This document shows positions 44,508-52,249 of a stretch of 64,000 bases of DNA, piece by piece; position 1 is the stretch's first letter, and the number at the start of each line of letters is the position of its first letter. The stretch lies in assembly GCA_016714645.1 (NCBI GenBank), contig JADKCI010000005.1:434001-498000 (forward strand), written 5' to 3'. This DNA comes from Chromatiaceae bacterium (GTDB lineage: Bacteria; Pseudomonadota; Gammaproteobacteria; Chromatiales; Chromatiaceae). Under the pieces are notes generated by a model. The model ran no database searches. It saw only the letters and a list, made by a program, of their open reading frames with translations, and was not told the origin of the DNA. The translations under genes and the position numbers were made by a program.

Positions 44508-44651
44508 TCACATGTCGCGTTTGACGTCCTTTGCTGTATCGGTGACAGCATCTCCACCGGCCGAGATATCCTTACCGGCGCCTTCCATGGTATTGCAGCC
44601 GACCAGACCTACTATCGACATCAGCAGGATTAGCGCTATAAATTGTTTCAT
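44508..44651 (-). CDS. entericidin A/B-like small lipoprotein
   Basis: 47 residues: MKQFIALILLMSIVGLVGC (lipobox LVGC, Cys19) followed by NTMEGAGKDISAGGDAVTDTAKD, the typical entericidin tail. Entericidins are small envelope lipoproteins in a stress-controlled toxin-antidote pair in E. coli; only one copy is present here, so an antidote/toxin role is not implied. A GGAAATTG-type site lies upstream of the ATG. Confidence 0.88.
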   Translation of the reverse strand: MKQFIALILLMSIVGLVGCNTMEGAGKDISAGGDAVTDTAKDVKRDM

Positions 44652-44709
44652 GGCAATTTCCTTCATTATTAGGTTAGGTTGTTGTTTGTATTGCCGCCGC
44701 GAGCCCGAG

Positions 44710-44859
44710 TTACCGGGCAGACATGAGCCCCATGACGCCGATCACGATCAAATAAACGGCAACAAAATAGCTCAGAAATCGTGGCGCCACGAGGATCAAT
44801 ATTCCTATCAGGATGGCAAGTACTGGCTCAACGGCGAAATGGCTTAAACTGAAATTCAT
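44710..44859 (-). CDS. DUF3096 family small membrane protein
   Basis: 49 residues with two hydrophobic helices: HFAVEPVLAILIGILILVAP and FLSYFVAVYLIVIGVMGL, with RFLSY between, the DUF3096 signature. Function unknown. Start ATG at 44859 is preferred to one 45 nt upstream (MIITQHHV) since homologues begin MNFSL-like. It is the first gene after the promoter at 45036-45083 and probably leads a run with the entericidin-like gene. Confidence 0.85.
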   Translation of the reverse strand: MNFSLSHFAVEPVLAILIGILILVAPRFLSYFVAVYLIVIGVMGLMSAR

Positions 44860-45035
44860 TGGATGCCTCTTTAGTTTTGTCACATGGTGTTGGGTGATTA
44901 TCACTCCGACCCGACTCGCCTCCGGTTCACATCGCTCGATCGCCCTATCACCCTTGCAATCGCGACGGTAACGCCCCCGACGAAGACCGTATATCTCACC
45001 TTTACGCTGATCGCCGTACCTTTTGGTATGCCTTA
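44860..45035. other. long leader upstream of the DUF3096 gene
   Basis: About 170 nt between the predicted transcription start (45029) and the coding start, very similar in length to the csbD leader. No gene seen. The region right after +1 has ACCAAAAGG and AAAGGTGAGAT on the minus strand, echoing the csbD leader. Confidence 0.35.
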
Positions 45036-45083
45036 ACTATAAACCTGGTTTAGGTTATTTTATGTGCGCCGGCGTACATAGCG
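45036..45083 (-). promoter_or_regulatory. class II-type promoter with palindromic box, upstream of DUF3096 gene
   Basis: Minus strand: box at 45062-45083 with core TGTgCGCCGGCGtACA (45063-45078, symmetric at 14 of 16 positions), 20 nt, then TATAGT (45036-45041). The core centre falls at -41.5 from the predicted +1 (45029). Same -10, same spacing and 18/22 box identity as at 39432-39479. Confidence 0.65.
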
Positions 45084-45302
45084 GCATTTAATAGTGGTCA
45101 GAGCCTGCTTTTTGACCTATCTGGCCATTGCAGGCATGTCCGTGAGGAGGCTAGCGAGCGCGGTTAAGCCCCCCGCAATCCGTCTCTTGCAGCCTAATGA
45201 TTAACTTTAGCCCAGGCCCACGGCCCCATCCGGGCGCTGAAGAACACTGAAATCATTCACCTCTTCTTGAGTCCCCTGCCCCAAGCCTGTAGCATAGCGC
45301 CC
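45084..45302. other. intergenic region before the B12 riboswitch
   Basis: 219 nt, no gene. Presumably holds the promoter of the cobalamin operon; no strong sigma-70 match was recognised. Confidence 0.35.
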
Positions 45303-45509
45303 GTTTCAGGTGTCCCGAGGGTTTCCACCCGAGGGGTGAAACGGGAAGCCGGTGCTTCTCTAGCCTTCCGGGGTTGGAGACCATGCCGGCGCTGCCCCCG
45401 CAACGGTAGGCGAGTCAAGGCGGATCAAGATGCCACTGCGTTTCGACGTGGGAAGGCGATCCAGCCCGGTCCTTGGGACCCCTCGCGAGCCCGGAGACCG
45501 GCCTGAAAC
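45303..45509 (+). promoter_or_regulatory. adenosylcobalamin riboswitch
   Basis: Closed by a perfect P1 helix GTTTCAGG (45303-45310) with CCTGAAAC (45502-45509). Conserved parts in order: GGGAAGCCGGTG (45343-45354), GCTGCCCCCGCAACGGTA (45391-45408), B12 box GCCACTG (45432-45438) and GCCCGGAGACCGGCC before P1'. It should repress the downstream cob operon when adenosylcobalamin is plentiful. The 218 nt to cobO may hold the expression platform, but no clear terminator or sequestering hairpin was identified. Confidence 0.95.
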
Positions 45510-45727
45510 AGATTGCGGATGAGGTCACTGGCGTTGGCGAGGGGGACAAGTTGTTGTTCCCGCTGACACTTTAACCTTGTCCGCCGGAACCTGGCCGATC
45601 GGTGCACGGGTGGTGCGCCAAAGGAATTTGCCGTGCAATTCGTTCATTCCCCGCCCTTGGCTTGGCGTCCCCTGGACTGCCCGCGGCCCTTCCCCCCATT
45701 CCTGGTCGTTTCCTGGCTGGGGTCATC

Positions 45728-46342
45728 ATGATTCCCAGCGATACCACTGACCGGGACCAGCGTCACCGGGACCGTATGCGGCGTAAGAAAGACGCGATCG
45801 ACGCCGCCATCGCCCGGGCCGACCGGGAGCAGGGCCTGCTGCTGGTGCTCACGGGCAATGGCAAGGGCAAATCCAGTTCCGCCTTTGGTATGGTGGCGCG
45901 GGCCCTGGGGCATGGCCTCCAGGTCGGGGTGGCCCAGTTCATCAAGGGCCGCCAGGACACGGGGGAGGAGGCCTTTTTCCGCCGCCAGCCGGGGGTCACC
46001 TGGCGGGTGCTGGGCGAGGGCTTCACCTGGGAGACCCAGGACCGCGCCCGGGATGCCGAGACGGCACAAGCGGGTTGGGCCCAGGCGCGGGCCATGCTCC
46101 GCGATCCCGCCCTAGACCTGGTCGTGCTGGACGAACTCACCTATCCCCTCAAATATCGCTGGCTGGATATGGCCGTGGTCCTGGCTGACCTGGCGGCCCG
46201 GCCCGCCGGCCAACATGTCGTCATCACCGGCCGGGCCGCCCCCGAGGCCCTGTGCGCGCTGGCGGACACCCTCACGGAGATGGCCGATCTCAAGCACGCC
46301 TTTCGCGCCGGGGTCATGGCCCAGAAGGGGGTCGATCTGTGA
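45728..46342 (+). CDS. cobO: cob(I)yrinic acid a,c-diamide adenosyltransferase (CobO/CobA family)
   Basis: Attaches the 5'-deoxyadenosyl group to Co(I) corrinoids. 204 residues with the N-terminal basic helix (DRMRRKKDAIDAAIARAD), P-loop TGNGKGKSSSAFGM, FIKGRQDTGEE, WETQDRARD, DLVVLDELTYPLKY and VITGRAAPEAL, in the CobO/BtuR family layout. ATG at 45728 chosen; upstream in-frame codons lie in the untranslated leader. First gene of the operon, 218 nt after the riboswitch. Confidence 0.95.
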   Translation: MIPSDTTDRDQRHRDRMRRKKDAIDAAIARADREQGLLLVLTGNGKGKSSSAFGMVARALGHGLQVGVAQFIKGRQDTGEEAFFRRQPGVTWRVLGEGFTWETQDRARDAETAQAGWAQARAMLRDPALDLVVLDELTYPLKYRWLDMAVVLADLAARPAGQHVVITGRAAPEALCALADTLTEMADLKHAFRAGVMAQKGVDL

Positions 46343-46412
46343 ACACCGGGGTGATGGCCAACCCTGCGTCTGGCCGCCGCGCCGCTCTCCGCCAGCCCCG
46401 GGGCCCGCAACG

Positions 46413-47770
46413 GTGAACCAGCGCGCCTGTCCCGCCCTCCTGCTGGCCGCCCCGGCCTCCGGGCAGGGTAAGACGACGGTCACGGCCGCCCTGGCCCGTC
46501 ATCACCGGGATCTGGGCCGACGGGTGCGGGTCTTCAAGACCGGTCCCGACTTTCTGGACCCCATGATTCTGGAGCGGGCCTCGGGGGCACCGGTTTATCA
46601 GCTCGATCTCTGGATGGGTGGCGAGGCCCACTGCCGTCAGCTGCTGTACCAGGCGGCGGCCGCGGCCGATCTCATCCTGGTCGAGGGCGTCATGGGTCTC
46701 TTCGATGGCGATAGCTCCAGCGCCGATCTGGCGACACTCCTGGACATTCCCATCCTCGCGATCATCGATGCCAGCCACATGGCCCAGACCTTTGGCGCCC
46801 TGGCCCATGGCCTGGCGAGCTACCGGCCGGGACTGCCCTTCGCGGGGGTCTTCGCCAATCGCGTCGCGGGCGAACGTCATTACCAGATGCTGGCCGAGAG
46901 CCTGCCGACCGGGCTGACCGCCCAGGGCTGGCTGCCGCGCGACGCCGACATCGCCCTGCCCTCCCGCCACCTGGGCCTGGTGGGGGCGGACGAGATTCAG
47001 GACCTTGATGACCGCATCGCCCGGGCCTCGGCGGCCCTGTCAGGCCTTAGCCCGGCCTTGCCGCCCGCCATCGACTTCTTCCCAGCCCAAGGCTACCCTC
47101 GGACCGGCGAGACTGACCCGGACCCCGGCACGACGGGGACCCACCCGGACTCACCGGTTCCCGGGCTGGAGGGGGTGCGCATCGCCGTGGCTCGTGACGC
47201 AGCCTTTGCCTTCCTCTACCGCGCCAATCTGGAACTCCTGACCGCCCTGGGCGCCGAGATCGCCTTTTTCTCGCCCCTCATCGACCGGGCCCTGCCCGTG
47301 GCGGATGCCCTCTACCTGCCCGGCGGCTATCCTGAACTCCACCTCGACCGCCTCGCCGCCAACGCGGACATGCAGGCGGCCATCCGCGCCCATCACGCCG
47401 CGGACAAGCCCATCTTCGCCGAGTGCGGCGGCATGCTCTATCTGCTGGAATCCCTGACCGACACCCAGGGCCGGGGCGCCGCCATGGCCGGCTTGATGCC
47501 CGGCCAGCACGGATGGGCGACAGGCTCGCCAATCTGGGCATGCATGAGATCGCGCTACCCGAGGGCACCCTGCGCGGCCACAGCTTCCATTACTCCCGAC
47601 TGGAGACGCCCTTGACGCCCCTCGCCCTGAGCCAGGCGCGGCGGGGCCACGGGCGTGAACCGGCCTACCGCCTGGGTTCGCTCCTGGCCTCCTATCTGCA
47701 CCTCTATTTCCCGTCCAACCCCCGGGCCACGGCACGGCTGTTCGCGCCCCGGCCACCCACGTCCACCTGA
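46413..47770 (+). pseudogene. cbiA: cobyrinic acid a,c-diamide synthase (CbiA/CobB), frameshifted near the C-terminus
   Basis: Glutamine-dependent, ATP-using amidation of the a and c side chains. P-loop ASGQGKTTVTAALARHH, FKTGPDFLDPMIL and VEGVMGLFDGDSS mark the DTBS-like part; a C-terminal glutaminase domain has the catalytic Cys in FAECGGMLYLLESL. The frame breaks after MAGLMPGQ: one base is missing between 47507 and 47508, and the proper continuation RMGDRLANLGMHEIALPEG to the end runs in another frame until 47770. Adding one G restores a normal ~453-residue protein. GTG at 46413 is the likely start. Because the rest of the operon looks healthy and this step is essential, sequencing error is a real option. 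Confidence 0.88.
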
Positions 47771-47810
47771 AGCCTCCACCCGAGGCGCCCACCCACCCGG
47801 AGAAGCCACC

Positions 47811-48464
47811 ATGCACATCGAACCCGGACTCATCGCACCCACCAAGGTGCTGCTCGCGAATATCTCGGCCCTGGGCCTGCTGGGCCTCTACGCCCAGGGT
47901 CTGCTCAAGCAACCGGCGGACCTGATCCGCATCCTGATCGCCGCCCTCTTCTTCTCGGTCTTCATGCAGGGCTTTCATCTGCCCGTGGGGCCCTCGGAGC
48001 TGCACTTTGTCGGCGCCATGGCCATCTATCTGACCCTGGGCTTCCTCCCCACCCTCTATGGCTTCGCCCTGGGTCTGCTGCTTCAGGGGCTGCTGTTTGA
48101 CCCCCTGGACCTGCAGCACCTGGCGGTCAATGCCCTGTCCCTGATCCTGCCCCTGCTGGTGGTGCATTACGGCCTGGGCCGCAAACTGCGCGAGGCCGCC
48201 AGTGGCCAACGCATCGGTTGGGCGACCATCGTCAAGCTCGACGCCCTCTATTACAGCGGTGTCACCCTCATGGTGGGCTTCTGGCTGCTAGCCGCCGAGG
48301 TGGCGACGCCCCTGGCCGCCTGGGCCGCCTTCGCAACCTCCTACCTGGCTATCGTCGCAATAGAGCCCCTGGTCACCTACGGTGCCCTGCGGCTGCTCAA
48401 GCGCCATCAGGACCGGCCCCTGGTGGCGACCTGCTTCAGCGTCGGCGCCCTCCGGCTGGCTTGA
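47811..48464 (+). CDS. cbiM: CbiM-like cobalt ECF-transporter membrane protein
   Basis: 217 residues, six to seven helices. The start MHIEPGLI places the metal-coordinating His2 as in CbiM, and FHLPVGPSELHFVGAMAI is the conserved central segment with further His ligands. CbiN, CbiQ and CbiO are not seen here; this stand-alone form may work with an ECF module elsewhere or alone. Its job is cobalt supply for corrin synthesis. The stop TGA overlaps the cobM start (TGATG). Confidence 0.88.
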   Translation: MHIEPGLIAPTKVLLANISALGLLGLYAQGLLKQPADLIRILIAALFFSVFMQGFHLPVGPSELHFVGAMAIYLTLGFLPTLYGFALGLLLQGLLFDPLDLQHLAVNALSLILPLLVVHYGLGRKLREAASGQRIGWATIVKLDALYYSGVTLMVGFWLLAAEVATPLAAWAAFATSYLAIVAIEPLVTYGALRLLKRHQDRPLVATCFSVGALRLA

Positions 48465-49297
48465 TGGCTAAGGTCTGGTTCGTCGGCGCGGGCCCCGGAG
48501 ATCCCGACCTCATCACGGTCCGGGGTCGGGATCTGATCGCCCGCGCCGGGGCCATCCTCTACGCCGGGTCCCTGGTTTCGGCCACCGCCCTGCGCTGGGC
48601 CCCACCCGGTTGCGCCATCGCCGATTCCAAGGACCTGGACCTGGAGGCCATCGCCGCCTGGCTGATCGACCAGGCCGGGCGGTATGAGTGCGTGGTCCGC
48701 CTGCAGACCGGCGATCCCGGCCTCTACGGGGCCCTGATCGAGATGGTCCAGCCCCTCGATGCCGCCGGGATCGAGGTTGGGGTGGTGCCGGGCATCTCGT
48801 CGGCCCTGGCCTCGGCGGCGGCGGCGGTGGAGAGCCTGACCCTGCCGGAGGTGACCCAGACCGTCATCATCACCCGCGTGGCGGGCCGCACCCCCATGCC
48901 CGAGGGCGAGTCCCTGGCGGAACTGGGGCGGCATCACTGCACCCTTTGCATCTTTCTGTCCATCACCCTGCTCAAGGAGATCCAGTCCGAACTCCAGGCA
49001 GCGGGTTGGCGGGAGGATGCCCCGGTGCTGGTGGTCCACAAGGCCAGTTGGCCCGGCGAAGAGGTCATCGTCCGCGGTACCCTGGCCGATATTCGCGACC
49101 AGTGCCGCGCCGCGGGTATCAAGAGTCAGGCCATGATCATCGTCAGCCCCACCCTAGGCGCCCGCCACTGGCCCTCTCTGCAAAAATCCAAGCTCTACGA
49201 TGCTGGATTTAGCCACCGTTTTCGCCACGGTAGCGCCGCTCAATCGTCCGTGATCGCCACTCCAGGAGAGCCAAAGATCATGAGGGGAACCCCATGA
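48464..49297 (+). CDS. cobM: (cobalt-)precorrin-4 C11-methyltransferase
   Basis: SAM-dependent methylation at C11. 277 residues: VWFVGAGPGDPDLITVRG (N-terminal loop), YAGSLV, RLQTGDPGLYGAL and VVPGISSALASAAAAVESL, then ITRVAGRTPMPEGESL characteristic of CobM/CbiF. In the anaerobic route implied by cbiD/cbiG this is the CbiF step. The last ~25 residues (DAGFSHRFRHGSAAQSS) are an unusual extension. It overlaps cbiM by one base pair of codons and cbiX by ATGA. Confidence 0.95.
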   Translation: MAKVWFVGAGPGDPDLITVRGRDLIARAGAILYAGSLVSATALRWAPPGCAIADSKDLDLEAIAAWLIDQAGRYECVVRLQTGDPGLYGALIEMVQPLDAAGIEVGVVPGISSALASAAAAVESLTLPEVTQTVIITRVAGRTPMPEGESLAELGRHHCTLCIFLSITLLKEIQSELQAAGWREDAPVLVVHKASWPGEEVIVRGTLADIRDQCRAAGIKSQAMIIVSPTLGARHWPSLQKSKLYDAGFSHRFRHGSAAQSSVIATPGEPKIMRGTP

Positions 49298-50262
49298 AGG
49301 AAACCATTTTGCTCGTCGGACACGGCTCCCGTGATCCCGGCGGAGAGGGTAACCGCGAGGTTGAGGCGTTCGCCCGCCTCTGGCGCGAGCGGCAACCGGA
49401 CTGGAACATCCAGGTGTGCTTCATCGAATTCGCCAACCTGCTGGTGGCGGAAGGGCTGACGCAAGCCGCCCGGGATGCCGACCGGGTCATCGTCGTGCCC
49501 CTGATCCTCAACGCCGCCGGCCATGTGAAGATGGAACTCCCCGAGCACCTCCAGGCGGCCAGGGCGGCATTCCCGGACACCGAATTTATCTATGTGCCCC
49601 ATCTCGGTGCCGAGGACACCATCCTGGAAGTCCTGAAGCGGCGCCTGGGCCAGGCCCTGGACGAACTAGACCGGCCCGACCCCCAGACCACAGGGGTCAT
49701 ACTCCTCGGCCGGGGCTCCTCGGACCCCATGGCCAACGGCGAGGTCGCCAAGATGGCGCGCTGGCTCTTCGAGGCCAGCGACCACGACCTGGTGGAGATC
49801 GCCTTCACCGGGGTCGCCTATCCGCGGCTGGAGCGGGTAGTCCAGCGCCAGGCCCAGCTGGGCATGACCCAGATCATCGTCCTGCCCTACTATCTCTTTA
49901 CCGGCAGCCTGATGGAGCGCATCAAGCGCCAGATGGAGCACCTGAGACGGCAATATCCGCGCCTGCGTTTTGCCCAGGGCGCCTATTTCGGTTTCGAGGA
50001 GGAGATCTTTGACCTGCTGGAGCAGCGCGTCCGCCAGGGCCAGGAGGGGACCGGCCTCATGCCCTGCGATGGCTGCAAATATCGGGAGCTGGCCCGCGAC
50101 GGCACCGGGGGGCATCACCACCATGAGCCTGGCCCCGGTCATGGCCATCATCACGAGCATCATCACCACCCGCATCAGGCTCACCCTGCCCACCCCCTTG
50201 GCGGACAACACCGCCCGGAGGTGACAGGCATCGAGCCCGGGAACCACCCAAGACATGAGTGA
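49294..50262 (+). CDS. cbiX: sirohydrochlorin cobaltochelatase CbiX with His-rich tail
   Basis: Inserts Co(II) into sirohydrochlorin, the entry to the early-cobalt pathway. 322 residues: two chelatase half-domains, the first with LLVGHGSRDPGGEG and the metal-binding His in LNAAGHVKMELPEH, the second with LLGRGSSDPMANGEV, lacking the catalytic His (R instead), as usual for long CbiX. After PCDGCKYRE, a Cys pair, comes a His-rich stretch (GGHHHHEPGPGHGHHHEHHH region, about 271-300) likely for cobalt storage or delivery. Overlaps cobM by 4 nt. Confidence 0.95.
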   Translation: MKETILLVGHGSRDPGGEGNREVEAFARLWRERQPDWNIQVCFIEFANLLVAEGLTQAARDADRVIVVPLILNAAGHVKMELPEHLQAARAAFPDTEFIYVPHLGAEDTILEVLKRRLGQALDELDRPDPQTTGVILLGRGSSDPMANGEVAKMARWLFEASDHDLVEIAFTGVAYPRLERVVQRQAQLGMTQIIVLPYYLFTGSLMERIKRQMEHLRRQYPRLRFAQGAYFGFEEEIFDLLEQRVRQGQEGTGLMPCDGCKYRELARDGTGGHHHHEPGPGHGHHHEHHHHPHQAHPAHPLGGQHRPEVTGIEPGNHPRHE

Positions 50263-50272
50263 CGGGAGCCCC

Positions 50273-50935
50273 ATGAGCGCAAGGATCACCGAACAACTGA
50301 CCCAGGCGGGCCGCACCATCGAACACGCCTCATTTGCCATCATCGACCGGGAGGTTGGGCCTCATGGCTACAGCGCCGACCAGTGGCCCCTGGTACGGCG
50401 TCTGATCCACGCCTCCGCCGATTTTGAGTTCAATGGTCTGACGCGCTTTCATCCCGAGGCGGTCAGTGCCGGCATGGCCGCGCTGCGGGCGGGCCGGCCC
50501 ATCGTCGCCGACATCGAGATGATCCGGGTCGGCGTCTCCCGGCCCCGGCTGGCCCATTTTGGCGGCGAGATCCATCAATTCATCAACGACGAGGACGTCA
50601 TCCGCCAGGCCCGGGCCGAGGACAGCACCCGCGCCGTCCAGGCCATGCGCAAGGCCCGGCGGCTGGGCCTGATCGACGGCGGCATGGTGGGCATTGGCAA
50701 CGCCCCCACGGCCCTACTGGAGGTACTGCGCCTGATCCGGGAGGAAGGGGTGCGACCCGCCCTCGTCATTGGCATGCCGGTGGGCTTTGTCTCCGCCGCC
50801 GAGTCCAAGGAGGAACTCACCCAACTCCAGGACATCCCCTGGATCCTGACCCAGGGCCGCAAGGGGGGCTCGACCCTGGTGGTCGCCGCCATCCATGCCC
50901 TGCTGGCCCTGGCCGAGGCCCAGGATGCGGCCTGA
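50273..50935 (+). CDS. cbiC: precorrin-8X methylmutase
   Basis: Moves the methyl group from C11 to C12 to give (hydrogeno)cobyrinate. 220 residues with RRLIHASADFEF (catalytic His at the start of the motif), the dimer-loop VADIEMIRVGVSR, and GNAPTALLEVLRLI, MPVGFVSAAESKE. ATG at 50273 is preceded by GGGAG at 4 nt; an in-frame ATG at 50255 overlapping the cbiX stop is possible and would add six residues. Equivalent to CobH. Confidence 0.95.
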   Translation: MSARITEQLTQAGRTIEHASFAIIDREVGPHGYSADQWPLVRRLIHASADFEFNGLTRFHPEAVSAGMAALRAGRPIVADIEMIRVGVSRPRLAHFGGEIHQFINDEDVIRQARAEDSTRAVQAMRKARRLGLIDGGMVGIGNAPTALLEVLRLIREEGVRPALVIGMPVGFVSAAESKEELTQLQDIPWILTQGRKGGSTLVVAAIHALLALAEAQDAA

Positions 50936-51004
50936 CCCGGACCGGCGGCCAGGGGCCCGTCAGGCTCCCCGTTCGCCCCCCTCGCCCCCTCGGCCCGCAG
51001 GGTC

Positions 51005-52249
51005 ATGATGGCGTCGGAGAAGCGACGGCGGGGCCATCGCACCGGCTTCACCACCGGCGCCTGTTCCGCCGCCGCCGCCCGGGCCGCGACGGTGGGGCTG
51101 ATCTCTGGCCAGGTGCCCGACCAGATTGACTGCCTGCTCCCCAACGGCCAATGGGCCTGCTTCGCCGTGACCGAGGGCCGCCTGGAGGCGGGTACGGCCC
51201 ACGCCGTGGTGGTCAAGGACGCGGGTGACGACCCGGACTGCACGAATGGCGCCCATCTCACCGCCGATGTCCGGACCCTGCCGCGAGCCCCCGGTGAGGT
51301 GCGTCTGCGGGGCGGCGCCGGGGTCGGCGCCGTCACCCTGCCTGGCCTGGGGCTGGAGGTCGGCGGGCCAGCCATCAATCCAGTGCCGCGCCAGAACATC
51401 GAGGACAACGTCCGCGCCGCCGCCGGTCATTGGCTGGCGGCGCAGGGGCTGGAGGTGACCATCTCGGTACCCGGCGGCGAGAAGATGGCGTTAAAGACCC
51501 TCAACCCACGCCTCGGTATTCTGGGGGGCATCTCCATCCTCGGCACCTCAGGCATCGTGCGCCCCTACTCCACCGCCTCCTTCCGCGCCAGCGTGGTCCA
51601 GGGCATCGAGGTCGCCGCCGCCCAGGGCCAGGAGACCCTGGTCCTCACCACCGGCGGGCGCACCGAGAAGTTCGCCATGCGGGCCCTGCCCCATCTGGCT
51701 CCCGCCTGTTTCGTGCAGATGGGAGACTTCACCGGCGCCGCCCTGGATACCGCCGTCAAGCAGGGCATCCGCCAGATCGTCATCGGCTGCATGGTGGGCA
51801 AGCTCGCCAAGATGGCCCAGGGCGAGACCCTCACCCACGCCCGGCGCGCCGAGGTGGATCGGGGCCTGCTGGCGGAACTGGCCCGGAAGTGCGGAGCGCC
51901 CTCCGAGGTCTGCGAGGATATCCGCCAGGCCGAGACCGCCCGTTACGCGGCGGAGCGCCTGGCCGAGTTGGGCCTGGGCCAGGCCTTTCACCAAGCCCTG
52001 GCCCGGCGTCTGGTGCGAACCCTGACCGGGCGCTATCCCGACCAATTCTCCCTCCAGGTGCTGGTCTGCGATTTCGAGGGCCAAGAGCTGATTGCCGCGG
52101 CGGCGTCGGCCCCGGCGGCTGATGCCGAGGGCAGGGCGGCGGCGCCAACGGGCCTGGTAACGGGGACCTTAACGAGCAATTCGGTGCTCTCCCCCCTTGC
52201 GGGGGAGGGCTGGGAAGCGGGGTCCGAAGGATTACCTATCGATGTTTGA
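51005..52249 (+). CDS. cbiD: cobalt-precorrin-5B C1-methyltransferase
   Basis: Anaerobic-pathway C1 methylation, the step that defines the early-cobalt route. 414 residues: GHRTGFTTGACSAAAARAA at the N-terminus, NPRLGILGGISILGTSGIV, TGGRTEKFAMRAL and QMGDFTGAALDTAVKQG. The last ~20 residues (VLSPLAGEGWEAGSEGLP) are encoded by a REP-like palindrome and are not part of the family fold, so the original stop has been lost and replaced. Overlaps cbiE-cbiT by 8 nt. The start (ATGATGG) at 51005 is one of two neighbouring ATGs. Confidence 0.95.
   Translation: MMASEKRRRGHRTGFTTGACSAAAARAATVGLISGQVPDQIDCLLPNGQWACFAVTEGRLEAGTAHAVVVKDAGDDPDCTNGAHLTADVRTLPRAPGEVRLRGGAGVGAVTLPGLGLEVGGPAINPVPRQNIEDNVRAAAGHWLAAQGLEVTISVPGGEKMALKTLNPRLGILGGISILGTSGIVRPYSTASFRASVVQGIEVAAAQGQETLVLTTGGRTEKFAMRALPHLAPACFVQMGDFTGAALDTAVKQGIRQIVIGCMVGKLAKMAQGETLTHARRAEVDRGLLAELARKCGAPSEVCEDIRQAETARYAAERLAELGLGQAFHQALARRLVRTLTGRYPDQFSLQVLVCDFEGQELIAAAASAPAADAEGRAAAPTGLVTGTLTSNSVLSPLAGEGWEAGSEGLPIDV
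52187..52236. repeat. REP-like palindromic repeat, copy 2 (inside the cbiD 3' end)
   Basis: CTCTCCCCCCTTGCGGGGGAGGG followed by CTGGGAAGCGGGGTCCGAAGGATTACC: the reverse orientation of copy 1. It codes for the last residues of CbiD and ends just before the cbiE-cbiT start. Confidence 0.75.

Noticed and set aside
44508..44651. Entericidin as part of a toxin-antidote pair
   Set aside because: Only one small lipoprotein is present and no second entericidin gene lies next to it.
45510..45727. Small coding frame between riboswitch and cobO extending CobO N-terminally
   Set aside because: The region belongs to the riboswitch leader; CobO homologues begin near the basic helix that follows ATG 45728.
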